Source: Taudactylus pleione
Taxonomy: Eukaryota; Chordata; Amphibia; Anura; Myobatrachidae
Length of the DNA stretch: 64,000 bases
NCBI GenBank assembly: GCA_031769625.1
Contig: JAUIMM010000642.1
Span: forward strand, 310,001-374,000
Reading direction: 5' to 3'
Shown here: in pieces, positions 1-7,992 of the stretch
How the letters are laid out: the number at the start of each line of letters is the position of its first letter
How positions within the stretch are numbered: position 1 is the stretch's first letter
Notes under the pieces: model-generated
Told to the model about the DNA's origin: nothing
Database searches by the model: none
The model's input: only the letters and a program-made list of their open reading frames with translations
Program-made: the position numbers and the translations under genes

Positions 1-429
1 ATAATTGGCCATCACAAATTTGGCAACTGCGAAATTAAGTTTCTTCCTAGCTTCGTCATTAGCAGGAAAACTCCTAACCCCACGCCAGACCTGTTGAGGT
101 ACAATGCAAGACCAAATTAATTTACACAAGGGCCAGGCCGATAGCACCCTCGCCAAATCGTTGACAATATCAACTCGTAATTCTACAGTGGACCTCTGCC
201 CTAAGTCGTTGCCTCCTAAATAAGCCACCAAAATACGTGGCCTACCAAAAAGCCTTGCATACTCTAACAGTTTAGGACAAAAGGAATGCCATCTCATACC
301 TCTGGAACCTATCCAACGGACCCTAGCTGAATATTCAAAAATTGGAGCTTGATCTGAACTCAAACCTAGCAGCCCAGAAAATATATGAGTGGCCTATAAC
401 CCAAATGTCCTGCGTGTCAAAGAGCAATC
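1..429 (-). pseudogene. SGNH-hydrolase-like domain of DIRS/Ngaro element (partial, broken)
   Basis: Reading the minus strand, positions 427-386 give LLFDTQDIWVIGHS, the block-I serine motif (GHS, codons at 386-394) of the SGNH hydrolase fold found downstream of the recombinase in vertebrate Ngaro/DIRS-like elements. This frame ends at a stop near 335-340. A second frame is open from 321 to the window edge (at least 107 codons) and carries LGGNDLG, the block-III Gly/Asn motif, then a WSCIVPQQVWRG stretch typical of the domain. The two halves are in different frames, so at least one indel lies between about 322 and 375. The block with the catalytic Asp/His would lie beyond position 1. In the family this domain is a putative esterase of unknown role in retrotransposition. 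Recognition is from remembered family motifs, not a search. Confidence 0.72.
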
Positions 430-757
430 CTAAAGGTGGAGGAAAGCAGGAAATAAAAAATTAGTAATTGTCATAAAACAATAAAATTTTATGGTGTATT
501 AGTGGGATCTGATAGAACATAAGTGAGTATCTGCCAAAAAGAAAAATTTTCTATTGGTCGCCGACTTTACTATTTGAAGTGGCTGAGACAAACAGAAGAC
601 ACAAAGGGGAAGAATGGGTGGGGGGGAATTGGGAGAAAACAGGTGAACTCGGCAAGAGGTAAAATAAAAACATGCTGAGGGATGGACTATGGCCTAATTA
701 AATGATTGAGAATAGCCGAATTGAATCCGTCAGTTCAGGTAAAAATTGTAAAATCCC
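430..757 (-). other. Intron-like spacer between recombinase and hydrolase parts
   Basis: No coding similarity is visible here. The minus strand ends in a pyrimidine-rich stretch followed by CTTTAG at 435-430, directly before the hydrolase reading frame (exon start at 429), which looks like a 3' splice site. Joining there leaves the hydrolase motif in frame after two exon bases. The matching donor is uncertain; it should lie a little past the recombinase tyrosine, roughly 750-900. The spacer also holds a poly(G)/poly(C) run near 619-626. An intron between recombinase and hydrolase is my recollection for vertebrate elements of this kind; the splice call itself is inference. Confidence 0.45.
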
Positions 758-1759
758 TCAAGACTCCCATTGCCAGCAATGGCGAGTAGCTAATCCCGAG
801 TAGGACGGACAGGGGTAACAGACAAGACAGGACAGTACATGAGACAAGACAAAAACCAGGCAAGCATAAAATATAAACGTAACCGGAACAGACTGTGAAA
901 TGACTTTAAACAAAGGGCCTTCATGCCTAGGTCGAATGTAACCTTTATAACTATCCGATTTCCAATGTCCTAGGGCCTTAATTTCTGATGCCGAGAAACC
1001 CGCAGCTGCCGCCGAAGTTGTGGCTCCGATCAGAAACGAGTGTGTACCAAAATCTTGAGGCGGGAGGCCTAAAACTGATACACACCTCTTCAAAAACCAA
1101 CCAAACTGGTATTTGGTAAGCGGAGTCCTGTCCATATGCATGAGTCATGAACCAGGAACATCCGGCCGCAATAACTCATACCGCATAGCTAGTGCCACGG
1201 GGCAGATCTGTTCGTCCCTAGATGGACCCAACGAGATCCACCTACCCCTACCAGTCTGGTCGGTCTTCGACTGCCGAATCCTACAGAGAACAGACCTCTC
1301 ACTGACCAGGATATCCGAGAGGAGCATGGCGGCATCAACCCATTTGGATGATGCCACCAGCTCCGATACCCTCAAGGTGCCGTGAAAAGCCTCCGAACAC
1401 ACCACTTGAATCAGGACCGCCTCATACGCAGTAAGAGCCACTCCGAGAACCGCCCCTAATACTGCCGGAAGCAGATGAGCGTCCACAGGTCTCCTACGGT
1501 CAGCTACTGGCCGGGAGACCCGTGCCCAACCCTTTAAAGCCTTCACTATCAGAAAACTTTTAGTAAAGTCAGGTTGGCCCTTCAATTTACAATAAAATGC
1601 AATGCCCCCCAAAGAGCGCGCAACAGAAGCCCTGGATCTGCCAGCCAAACGGAGACTCCAAATAAAAGAAAGCATCAAACGATGCTGACTCTTACCTGCC
1701 TGTTTGCTGCTACGGGAATAATCTTCCCATTCATTCCATGCCTGCCGATATGCTCGCAA
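758..1759 (-). pseudogene. Tyrosine recombinase of DIRS/Ngaro retrotransposon, inactivated
   Basis: This is the integrase of tyrosine-recombinase retrotransposons, which inserts a circular DNA intermediate without target-site duplication. The upstream part (1759-1145, 204 codons) has an N-terminal arm-binding region starting LRAYRQAWNEW, the box-I Arg in GTLRVSELV (residue 130) and the beta-hairpin Lys in RQSKTDQTGRG (residue 165). An in-frame TGA at 1147-1145 interrupts it. The same frame continues at 1141-758 with the HxxR region (His in GTHSF), the GHW histidine and the nucleophile Tyr in YKGYIRP. The second catalytic Arg is replaced by Leu (CTG, 1033-1031), so the enzyme would be dead even without the stop. 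Related sequence (SYVWQVIEPAWRAKQ) lies just upstream in another frame at about 1820-1770, so the N-terminus is also frameshifted. The first codon at 1759 is TTG and is unlikely to be the true start. Confidence 0.9.
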
Positions 1760-1808
1760 CGTGGAGGGGGCTAAAGACTGTTCTGCTTAGCCCTCCATGC
1801 CGGCTCGA

Positions 1809-3455
1809 TCACCTGCCAAACATAAGAGGGGCAAAGCACAACGTCAGCACCAGGGCCACAGATCGGGACCTAGCCCACTGAAAACGTGATAACGCATCGT
1901 CTATCTCATTCTCCACCCCAGGAACGTGTCTTGCCTTAAACATGATGTTACAGCGCAAACATGTGAGCACAGCTGCGCTAGCAAGCGCAAAACCAGAAGG
2001 GAAGCCGCATGTTGCTGATTGTATCGCATGGACCATGCCCAGGTTGTCCCACCTGATAATGATGCTGCGATTGCGTAACCATTCCCCCCAGATTTCCAAG
2101 GAAACCATTATGGGAAAGAGTTTGAGAAGGAGTAAGTCCTTAGTCAAACCCTTTCCCACCCATTCTTCCAGCCAACGGTCAACGCACCAGGAGCCATCAA
2201 TGTAACATCCGAACCCCGTGGTGCCTGCTGCGTCGGTGAACAGCTGCAGCTGCAAATTGTCAGCGGCTGGAGACATCCACAACCGAACGCCATTAAAATC
2301 CCGAAGAAACGAGACCCAGACAGAGAGATCCTGCTTAATCTCTGAGGATAAACGTAGCAAATGTCTCGGTTAGTGACACCAGCCGTGGCCCTTTCCAATT
2401 TACGTGAAAAAGCTCTGCCCATTGGAATTACTTTACAGGCCCAGGAGGGATTGCGCCTGCCGCAGGGTAATTCTACTGGAAGCCGTGCATTCCGCTATGG
2501 CATTACTTGACAGGCTTATCGAGAGGAATGCGACAAGAACCCACCGAGGTACAGATCTCGATACCCAGGAATGACAAGGGGAAGGGCCCTCCGTTTTGTC
2601 CACAGCAACGGGAACTCCAAATGAAAAAACAGCGCTCGGAAAGAAAACAAAAGATAACTGCATCTGCCTGAACCGGAAGGGCCGACACACAGAAAGTCAT
2701 CGAGATAGTGGGCTATTCCATGACTACCGCAAAAATTAAATAAATAAATTCCGCGCACCAGTGTAGGAAGGTGCTAAAATGCTCGAAAAACGCACAGGAC
2801 ACAGAACACCCCATAGGCAAGCATTTGTCTATGCAATATCCGTTGTCCAAGCTAAAAACCCATAAACTGGAATGACTCTGGGTGCAAAGGAAGTAGACGA
2901 AAAGCTGACTCAACATCTATCTTAGCCATCAGTGCGCCCGGACCATAACACCTAATGACGTCCAAAGCATCGTCAAAAGACTGGTACACCACCGAGGAAA
3001 CCTCAACTGGTATGGCATAATTTACTGACGAGCCTGGCGGATAAGACAGATGTTGCATGAGCCCTTATTTTCCTGGAATTTTCTTGGGAACCACTCCCAC
3101 CGGGGAATTCACAAGATCCCTAATGGGGGTTCTGCAAAAGGCCCAGCAATGCGCCTGCGCTAACCTCGCCAGCCACTTTTTCCCTAAGAATGTGAGGCAA
3201 TTCAAAGGCAGACTTCAAATTTCTAGGCGAATATGTGTCGACATCCCTGCAAATAGGTAAACGAAAACCAAAACTGAAGCCTTTTAACGAAAATTCTGCG
3301 TCCTGCAGAACCGGGTACCAACTCAACCATTTTGCTATCGCTGTGACACGGACAGGGGATGGAACTTTACTTAGCACTTGTGCCTTTTGCTGGCTGTGCA
3401 GGCTGCTGCTGGGCACCCCCCTTGAAACACTTGGCAACTGGGTGATTGCCACCAC
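1809..3455 (-). pseudogene. Reverse transcriptase-RNase H polyprotein of DIRS/Ngaro element, multiply frameshifted
   Basis: This polymerase would copy the element's RNA to DNA. In order on the minus strand: a leader (3455-3120) with SPVRVTAIAKWLSWYP and RNLKSAFELPHILREKVAGE, characteristic of DIRS polymerases; NSPVGVVPKKIPGK followed by an in-frame TAA at 3067-3065; fingers/palm AKIDVESAFRLLPLHP (frame ending 2852); LDNGYCIDKCLPMGCS (2916-2713), reached by a frameshift near 2855-2870; the YLDD catalytic box (about 2707-2696, frame 2758-2516); VDKTEGPSP and ITLRQAQSLLGL (2690-2433); then RNase H (2360-1809) with LFTDAAGTTGFGC, WDN and VPGVENEIDDALSR. At least four frame changes and one stop break it. 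The acidic residue normally seen before LFPI in RNase H is Lys here (residue 80 of the last frame). No methyltransferase domain was recognised. Confidence 0.88.
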
Positions 3456-3722
3456 ATCGCAAGCAGAGGTGACGAAAACGACATTTTAATGTGGAATTAT
3501 TAAAGGCGAAGCATTTTCCCCAGACGCCTGCTGTTAGCCCTGACGAACTGAACTAGCTGCTTTGCACGCGTTGTACCCCTCATAGGCAGGACGCGAAGGC
3601 TGCGTGACCTCCAGCAATGTATATTTGTCGAAGTAGGAGCATAGCTGAGAATGGAGCTTCCCGGTGATAGCTGCTTGGGGCAGTGATTGCAATAATAAGC
3701 TGTGCACCCTGTAGAAATTCAC
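3367..3722 (-). pseudogene. Gag C-terminal fragment with Cys/His cluster (DIRS/Ngaro)
   Basis: This is the nucleocapsid-like end of the element's Gag. The frame 3722-3534 reads LCSYFDKYTLLEVTQP and AYEGYNACKAASSVRQG and then stops. After a frameshift near 3535 another frame continues to a TAA at 3369-3367 with GKCFAFNNS, LKCRFRHLCLRCGGNHPV and AKCFKGG. The spacing C-x8-C-x4-H-x-C-x2-C-x4-H is the Cys/His cluster I associate with DIRS-type Gag C-termini, thought to bind nucleic acid. The tail (AQQQPAQPAKGTSAK) overlaps the start of the polymerase frame (3455) in a different register, as is usual for these elements. The upstream part of Gag is not recognisable. The frameshift means no functional product. 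Confidence 0.72.
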
Positions 3723-4837
3723 TGTAGCACATGTATTCTGTCTATTTTGTAAGTTAAATGCTCAGAATACAGTATATAATACAATCTCCTCTATTGGCTG
3801 ATAATAATGATTCAAAGGAGATAAAAGCTAGATCTTAGGTGCTATAGATAAATAAAGCAGTGTCAAAGCCATTACCCCTTACTGTCATATAACGCATCAC
3901 TAAAGCATTCTATTCCCCCAATGATACCTCAATGCCCAGCATAATACTGACACTGTTTGCTGCAACTGTTTTCTACCATTAAGAGGGCATAATCAGCACT
4001 TAGACCATCTATAAAATACATCATACGAATGTACTGAATGATATAATTCTGGCATATACAGGACCAGCAAACACAGTAAGTAATTATATGTAGAAGTAGA
4101 GCCATCCTGTCTGAGCTGAATCTTTTTATTTCATGTGCCGGCTCCTTTACAGATCATATGAGTAAGTTGGGGAATCTGGGAGAGGGCAGAAAAAGAAACC
4201 ATGCACTGTCCTGGAAACAGATGCACAGATTGGTCCCCCTATGTACTGGATGGTGTATTATCCAGTATTAATAATTGATCCAATAGGTGATCCATATCAG
4301 TGCACCCAGTACAGTGCATGTTTTCCAGATCTAGTTGTTGCACAACAATATTCATTACTGGCTTTTTAACTTTTTCTACTGGCTGACACATTTAAAAGAT
4401 CAACAGGGACTGTAGTGCTAGTTATTTCATTTGTGACACTGAGGGGATCCTAAAAAACATGCAACTTTAGTATTATATGCTATTTCTATTGTAGTCATCA
4501 TGGTGTGGGCTGAGGGGGGGTTCAGGCAAGGCACTCATAAACCCCTCCTGCATTTGCCTATGGTGCTGGCCACTGCAGCCACAAAGATGATATTGACCAG
4601 GGGCATTAAGGACTGAAGGGAAGCACCCCTCCCCCGCACTGGCACACCTTCCACAAAGCTGCTGCAGCAGCCTGAGGGGGGATAGAACTATCAATAGGGG
4701 AACCACACCTGCAGCCCCTAATAACATATGGGCACTGTGGAGCCAGGGACCAGGGTCTGGGGAGGCTCATTACTAGGCAGGACATAGCTACACCCACCCC
4801 CAGCAGAACAAGAAATCAGAAAAGACAGTGATTGAGG
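3723..4837. other. AT-rich stretch without recognisable gene, probably decayed 5' part of the element
   Basis: I see no convincing coding region. Short minus-strand frames occur at 4797-4606 and 4727-4473, overlapping each other in different registers. They are Ala/Pro/Cys-rich and could be remnants of Gag, but carry no motif I recognise. By position this segment would be the 5' untranslated region plus N-terminal Gag of the minus-strand retrotransposon, or unrelated sequence inserted into it. Confidence 0.35.
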
Positions 4838-4948
4838 ACAGAAAGGAAAAGTAAAAGCAATGATATGAAGTAAATGAAAAGAATGACTAAATACAATAAG
4901 GAAAAGGAGGAGAGAAGAAGAGAAGAAGGAGAAGCACTAAGAGAGTTT
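4838..4948 (+). repeat. Purine-rich low-complexity tract
   Basis: The plus strand is dominated by A and G (repeated AGAAGA, GGAGAGAAG and AAGGAGAAG) with few pyrimidines, most strictly from about 4898 to 4947. On the minus strand this is a CT-rich leader just downstream of the AATAAA at 4954-4949. It may be part of the transcript start region of the retroelement or a simple-sequence expansion. Confidence 0.6.
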
Positions 4949-5104
4949 TATTAAGGAAAATGACAACTGACAAAATGCACTTCCCTGTCCTGGAGCAATC
5001 TGGAACCAAGAGGCTTTGGCCCTCACTTCTAGCCCCTTATATAATGTCTCTATTGAAAACCCGCCCCTGCTAACGATAGGCTAACTCTAAACAGTAATTT
5101 GCAT
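4949..5104 (-). promoter_or_regulatory. Terminal promoter of the retroelement: octamer, Sp1, TATA, early AATAAA
   Basis: On the minus strand the order is ATGCAAAT octamer (5104-5097), GGGGCGGG Sp1-type box (5067-5060), TATATAAG TATA box (5043-5036), about 80 bp of leader, then AATAAA (4954-4949). A TATA box followed closely by a poly(A) signal is the layout of retroelement terminal repeats, in which the signal lies in the redundant region at both transcript ends. It sits upstream of Gag in the same orientation as gag, pol and recombinase, which fits the 5' terminus of the element. I could not identify the partner repeat; the 3' end lies left of the window. Confidence 0.5.
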
Positions 5105-5676
5105 ACATGCCGGCCCCCATCCTAGAGGTTTAACACACCTCTTTTCTTATGCAATCTTTCGGTTTCACTACTGATCAAAAGTTACATTAGGCTAAATTGA
5201 ATATTTATCAATCCTAAAAGTCTACTGTATAATGGGCAAAATCGGTCCTCCACTGTATATTCATCATTGCCAATTCTATTCTATACTGGGAACAGAGACT
5301 ATTGGGGAGATTCAAAAAGAAGCACGTTTCCATCAGAATATTGCACGCTGATGTAATGCTGGTCATCCTGCAGGAAAACCTCGCTCGGCTTTGCTCACAC
5401 CTATAGAGGTGCAGAAATAACTAGCCTTGGCCTAGCTATTAATGTCATTTCAATTTATAAACATCCTAGCAGTATTTTCATATTAATTGTGTTTTTTATT
5501 TTCATTTAATCCCTTGCTTGTTTTCTACCCAAGTAGCAGTCTTGAAAAATAAAAATTGGACAGAAGCAGCAGGTTAATGAAATGAGAAAGAGCTGATAGG
5601 AACTGATTGATTAAATGAGTGGGTGCAGTAAAAGAGAACTTTGGTGAATAAGGAGAAGGCAAAGGGACAGATGTGG

Positions 5677-5691
5677 AATAATAATAATAAA
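5677..5691 (+). repeat. (AAT)n microsatellite, unit 1 representative
   Basis: A short AAT run lies just before the invariant core and is present in every unit with essentially constant length. Units 2 onward read TGTAATAAT where unit 1 reads TGGAATAAT. Its stability is notable because the poly(C) and poly(A) tracts of the same units vary in length. Confidence 0.85.
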
Positions 5692-5728
5692 TGGCAGGTG
5701 TATCATGGGAAGCAGAGGTGATGGAGAA

Positions 5729-5736
5729 TATAAAAA
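5729..5736 (+). promoter_or_regulatory. TATA-box candidate in the core (unit 1 representative)
   Basis: TATAAAAA followed by TATC sits 221 bp upstream of the strong splice donor and is identical in all copies (unit start +560). If used, transcription would start about 25-30 bp downstream, near 5760, giving a first exon of about 190 nt. AT-rich DNA yields TATA matches by chance, so only the position and invariance support it. Confidence 0.35.
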
Positions 5737-5858
5737 TATCACACATCAGTAGAGATTATTTTGTGCACTTCTCCTTTAAGGAATGTAGAACACGAGTGAG
5801 GTCATGCTGTGATGTCATAATGGTAACTCTTTGCTGTTGCTCACTCTTAACCGCCCAG

Positions 5859-5951
5859 GACACTGACATAGCATTATCATTGCTGGCATTAACATACTCC
5901 AAATACATCTCTTGCACCCAGCCCACTGAGGGAAAAATATCCTCTTGAGGT
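5859..5951 (+). other. Candidate exon end with near-perfect 5' splice site (unit 1 representative)
   Basis: The donor GAG|GTAAGTAT (GT at 5950-5951, unit start +781) matches U1 complementarity at all positions except the first. Upstream, CTCTTAAC (branch-like) and a pyrimidine-rich stretch end in CCCAG at 5858, so 5859-5949 could be a 91-nt internal exon; alternatively the donor closes a first exon from the TATA box at 5729. The donor is unchanged in every copy; the acceptor AG is lost in unit 2 (CGG). All three frames of the 91-nt stretch contain a stop, one of them at its very end, so a product would probably be noncoding. No transcript evidence is available. Confidence 0.35.
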
Positions 5952-6214
5952 AAGTATCTCATCAAAGACAAGGGCGTTTCACTTGGATGTGCCTGCAGAC
6001 TTGGAGCTTGACTACCCTAAAATATGACCTTGAGCTTGTTTATTTCTATAATTGGAGGTTCTAGCAGCACAGCACATCTATCGCAATGTAGTAGCCATTC
6101 GGGTAAACTCGGTGCTTCTCAAAAGGGGATGACCATCCTCTTCAGAAAATTGCGCAGCTTTGTGAGGAATGTAAATTGGGTAATGTCAGGAGATGTGGAC
6201 AGGAACTTTATTAA

Positions 6215-6228
6215 TGACGTCAGCCAAT
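6215..6228 (+). promoter_or_regulatory. Palindromic CRE next to CCAAT box (unit 1 representative)
   Basis: TGACGTCA (6215-6222), the full CREB/ATF consensus, is followed after one base by CCAAT (6224-6228, NF-Y type). Both are intact in every complete unit, at unit start +1046 (+1045 in unit 15). Subfamily changes fall immediately upstream (TTTATT, TATATT, TATACT) but never in the motif. Binding is inference from consensus only. Confidence 0.5.
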
Positions 6229-6426
6229 GTTATTTATTAATGTGGTAAACTGTATACTGTATTTTAGTGTCAAATGTTCATACAGTATTTTAAATAAGTT
6301 TGGAAATATAACTCTGCATAGTCTCCTAGTGCCCAGAGGGACGGGCAATCCTTCAAGCCATGGGTCCCCAGAGGTTTCCTCCACAGGGGTTTTTTCCTCT
6401 CCTGAGTGCTGAAGGATGATTCTTTG

Positions 6427-6433
6427 TGAGTCA
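6427..6433 (+). promoter_or_regulatory. AP-1 consensus site 1 (unit 1 representative)
   Basis: TGAGTCA occurs within TTTGTGAGTCACGAGG and is preserved in all complete units. Two further TGAGTCA sites lie at 8326-8332 and 8375-8381 in the 40-bp subrepeats, so each unit carries three. Confidence 0.4.
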
Positions 6434-6526
6434 CGAGGCTTCCACTAAGTTGGTCCTCTTATAGGACAACCTTGTAAGAGCCTCCGGCTAATCTTGGGCA
6501 CTAATTTATTTACAATGCAGAGTAGA

Positions 6527-6567
6527 AATAAAGTGTTATTTTCTTTGTGCTAAAAATTCATAATAAA
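6527..6567 (+). terminator. Tandem poly(A) signals (unit 1 representative)
   Basis: AATAAA occurs at 6527-6532 and again at 6562-6567. Between and after them are GT/T-rich stretches (GTGTTATTTTCTTTGTG; TTGATGTGGTCTTTCC) typical of cleavage-factor targets. They lie about 580 bp downstream of the strong donor, on the same strand, and are preserved in every complete unit. Candidate acceptors between donor and signals are CCATCCTCTTCAG (AG 6144-6145) and GTTTCCTCCACAG (AG 6385-6386). Confidence 0.4.
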
Positions 6568-7305
6568 TATATTTTCAAATTGATTTTACTTGATGTGGTC
6601 TTTCCTTTTTTTCATAATGGAGTCTCTTAGAAGGTTAAGAGGCTGTGAGGTCTACTATCCTGTTAATAGAATTGAGATTTGATAATCTTCGCACTACATA
6701 ATAGTTTAAGGTTATGACCTAATGGCAATGTGTAGGATATGGCGGTGGTACATGATGTCATTGGGGAAGTGGTCAAGTCTAGAAAGGACACAAAAAATAA
6801 AAGAGATCAGGTGAAACAGAAATAATCTAAAATGTTTTCTAATATGCAGTATATACTCTTCTGTGCTGGACAAAATGAAGCAAACGACATATGGAAGGTT
6901 ACAGTCCCTTTAAGTAGCAAATATTTAAGATGGTTTTCAAGGCATTTCTTAAAGAGGTCGGATACCCTATCCAATTGCATTATTTAATGCAATCATCCTG
7001 CAGACTTGGAAGCGGTGGGGTGCACTTGCAAAACAGGTAGCCATTCTGAATGGATGAAAAATGGCATCATTGGCTCACAATAACTTACGAGATGCCTAAT
7101 TGTGTCTGCCAAGACCCAGGCAATTGCTCAATGTCATGATCCTGTGCTGTTGACACCATAAGAAGAAAACCCAAAGCATGGGGTCCTCCTGTCACCTAGT
7201 CCATGCATATTCTGCTGGGGATGTGTGCCTCTTCCCTAGGAAAAAAAAAGCCAGAGGCATCACTAGGGTCTTGGGAGCCTAGGGCAAGTTGAGAAGAACT
7301 GCGTG

Positions 7306-7315
7306 CCCCCCCCCC
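7306..7315 (+). repeat. Variable poly(C) tract (unit 1 representative)
   Basis: A run of C interrupted by GA and followed by a second short C run. Its length differs between units: 10 in unit 1, only 3 in units 6 and 9 (GCGTGCCCGACCC), and longer in units 5, 7 and 15. C-block units have CTCCCTG between the two runs instead of G. It is the most length-variable site of the repeat and a useful unit marker. Confidence 0.8.
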
Positions 7316-7397
7316 GACCCCTCCATAGACACATAGAGAAAAGTATTTATGCGCGCCTCTGTCGCGCAGCAAAAAATGGTTGTGGTCACATACCGAA

Positions 7398-7427
7398 GGG
7401 GCGTGGCCACTAAAAATGGGGCGTGCC
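7398..7427 (+). promoter_or_regulatory. Paired GGGGCGTG boxes (unit 1 representative)
   Basis: GGGGCGTGGCC (7398-7408) and GGGGCGTGCC (7418-7427) are spaced 20 bp start to start and separated by ACTAAAAAT. Both are Sp1/KLF-type GT-box matches and are preserved in all complete units. The arrangement also resembles GC-rich motifs of dispersed amphibian repeats, so it may be inherited from a transposon rather than a functional promoter. Confidence 0.35.
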
Positions 7428-7839
7428 AACATGAGACGCCACCCATTTCTCGTCACTCTGGGAACATTACTTTCTATTCCATATACACCTTACCGATGCG
7501 GTGGTTTCTCACAATGTGGAACCTCTGAAGAAATATATCCTCCATGGGAAGACAGCGTCTGCAGTCGGCATTCATTATTCATGTAGGGCACATCGTCCAG
7601 AAGATGCCTGTTTGTGTGGGAATATTAACAAGGTCATCAACTTACAACAGCGGTTCAACCACACTCATTCCCCCTGTGTATTTCCTGCCCCCTGCATCTC
7701 TTAGCCACAACATCTCCCCCTGCATCGTCTCTCAGCACATCATAACCTCCCCAGACAGACACAAACTGACAAAAGCGTACACAGACACGCACACCTCTTT
7801 CACACAAATGCAGCCAGCCAAATAAATAAAACGGCTTGC

Positions 7840-7877
7840 GTATGCAGGCACTTTTAGCACTACAAGTGCCTGCATAC
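7840..7877 (+). repeat. Perfect 14-bp inverted repeat, 10-nt loop (unit 1 representative)
   Basis: Arms GTATGCAGGCACTT (7840-7853) and AAGTGCCTGCATAC (7864-7877) are exact reverse complements. Units 1-4 keep the perfect stem. Units 5 onward have C for the first A of the right arm; units 11 and 12 read CCTGAATAC and unit 16 reads GTGCATGC, each breaking a pair without compensation on the other arm. The stem is short for a microRNA precursor. It is more likely a transposon-derived palindrome. Confidence 0.75.
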
Positions 7878-7992
7878 CCATGGCTGAAAAAGCATGGTGA
7901 AGCTTGAAGAAATCACCCAGGACCTGCTGGGACCTGTAGTGCCACAGAAAAAAACACATATAAACTAGATATGTGCGCCAGACCATTTTTGC

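Larger units (their letters stand above)
5691..5971 (+). other. Nearly invariant core of the repeat unit (unit 1 representative)
   Basis: Across all 17 copies this segment shows a single substitution by eye: unit 2 reads CCCGGGAC where the rest read CCCAGGAC. Flanking segments of similar length show several variable sites each. The core contains a plus-strand TATAAAAA (5729-5736), a pyrimidine-rich acceptor candidate ending at AG 5857-5858, and GAG|GTAAGTAT at 5947-5957. An 85-codon plus frame (5691-5948) and a 71-codon minus frame (5971-5756) are both open through it. Neither resembles a protein I know, and I do not call either a gene. Low variation could mean constraint or local conversion. 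Confidence 0.6.

Noticed and set aside
5691..5948. An 85-codon plus-strand frame repeated in every unit, as a protein gene.
   Set aside because: It has no recognisable domain or signal, overlaps an equally open minus-strand frame, crosses a strong splice donor at its stop, and its invariance is equally explained by a noncoding core.
5790..5957. A U1 snRNA-like gene on the minus strand (ATACTTACCT at 5957-5948).
   Set aside because: The match ends after ten bases; the rest does not follow U1 stem-loops or the Sm site. It is simply the complement of a strong plus-strand 5' splice site.
6440..6480. A histone-type 3' stem-loop (hairpin around GGTCCTCTTATAGGAC).
   Set aside because: Stem and loop do not match the histone consensus and no histone reading frame is present.
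5770..6920. T2-type MITE termini (CTCCTTTAAGG at 5771, CCCTTTAAG at 6906, CCCCTTTAATC in the 8600 region).
   Set aside because: All three read in the same orientation (right ends only); no left end TTAAAGG was found on the plus strand, so no bounded element can be drawn.
7544..7825. A 93-codon plus-strand frame repeated in every complete unit.
   Set aside because: No family resemblance, low-complexity composition, overlaps another open frame in the same direction, and variants among units are mainly nonsynonymous.
7825..7890. A miR-427/430-like microRNA cluster, because of the tandem array and an AAGTGC in the inverted repeat.
   Set aside because: The stem is only 14 bp, the loop is small, the flanks pair poorly, and several units break the stem without compensation.
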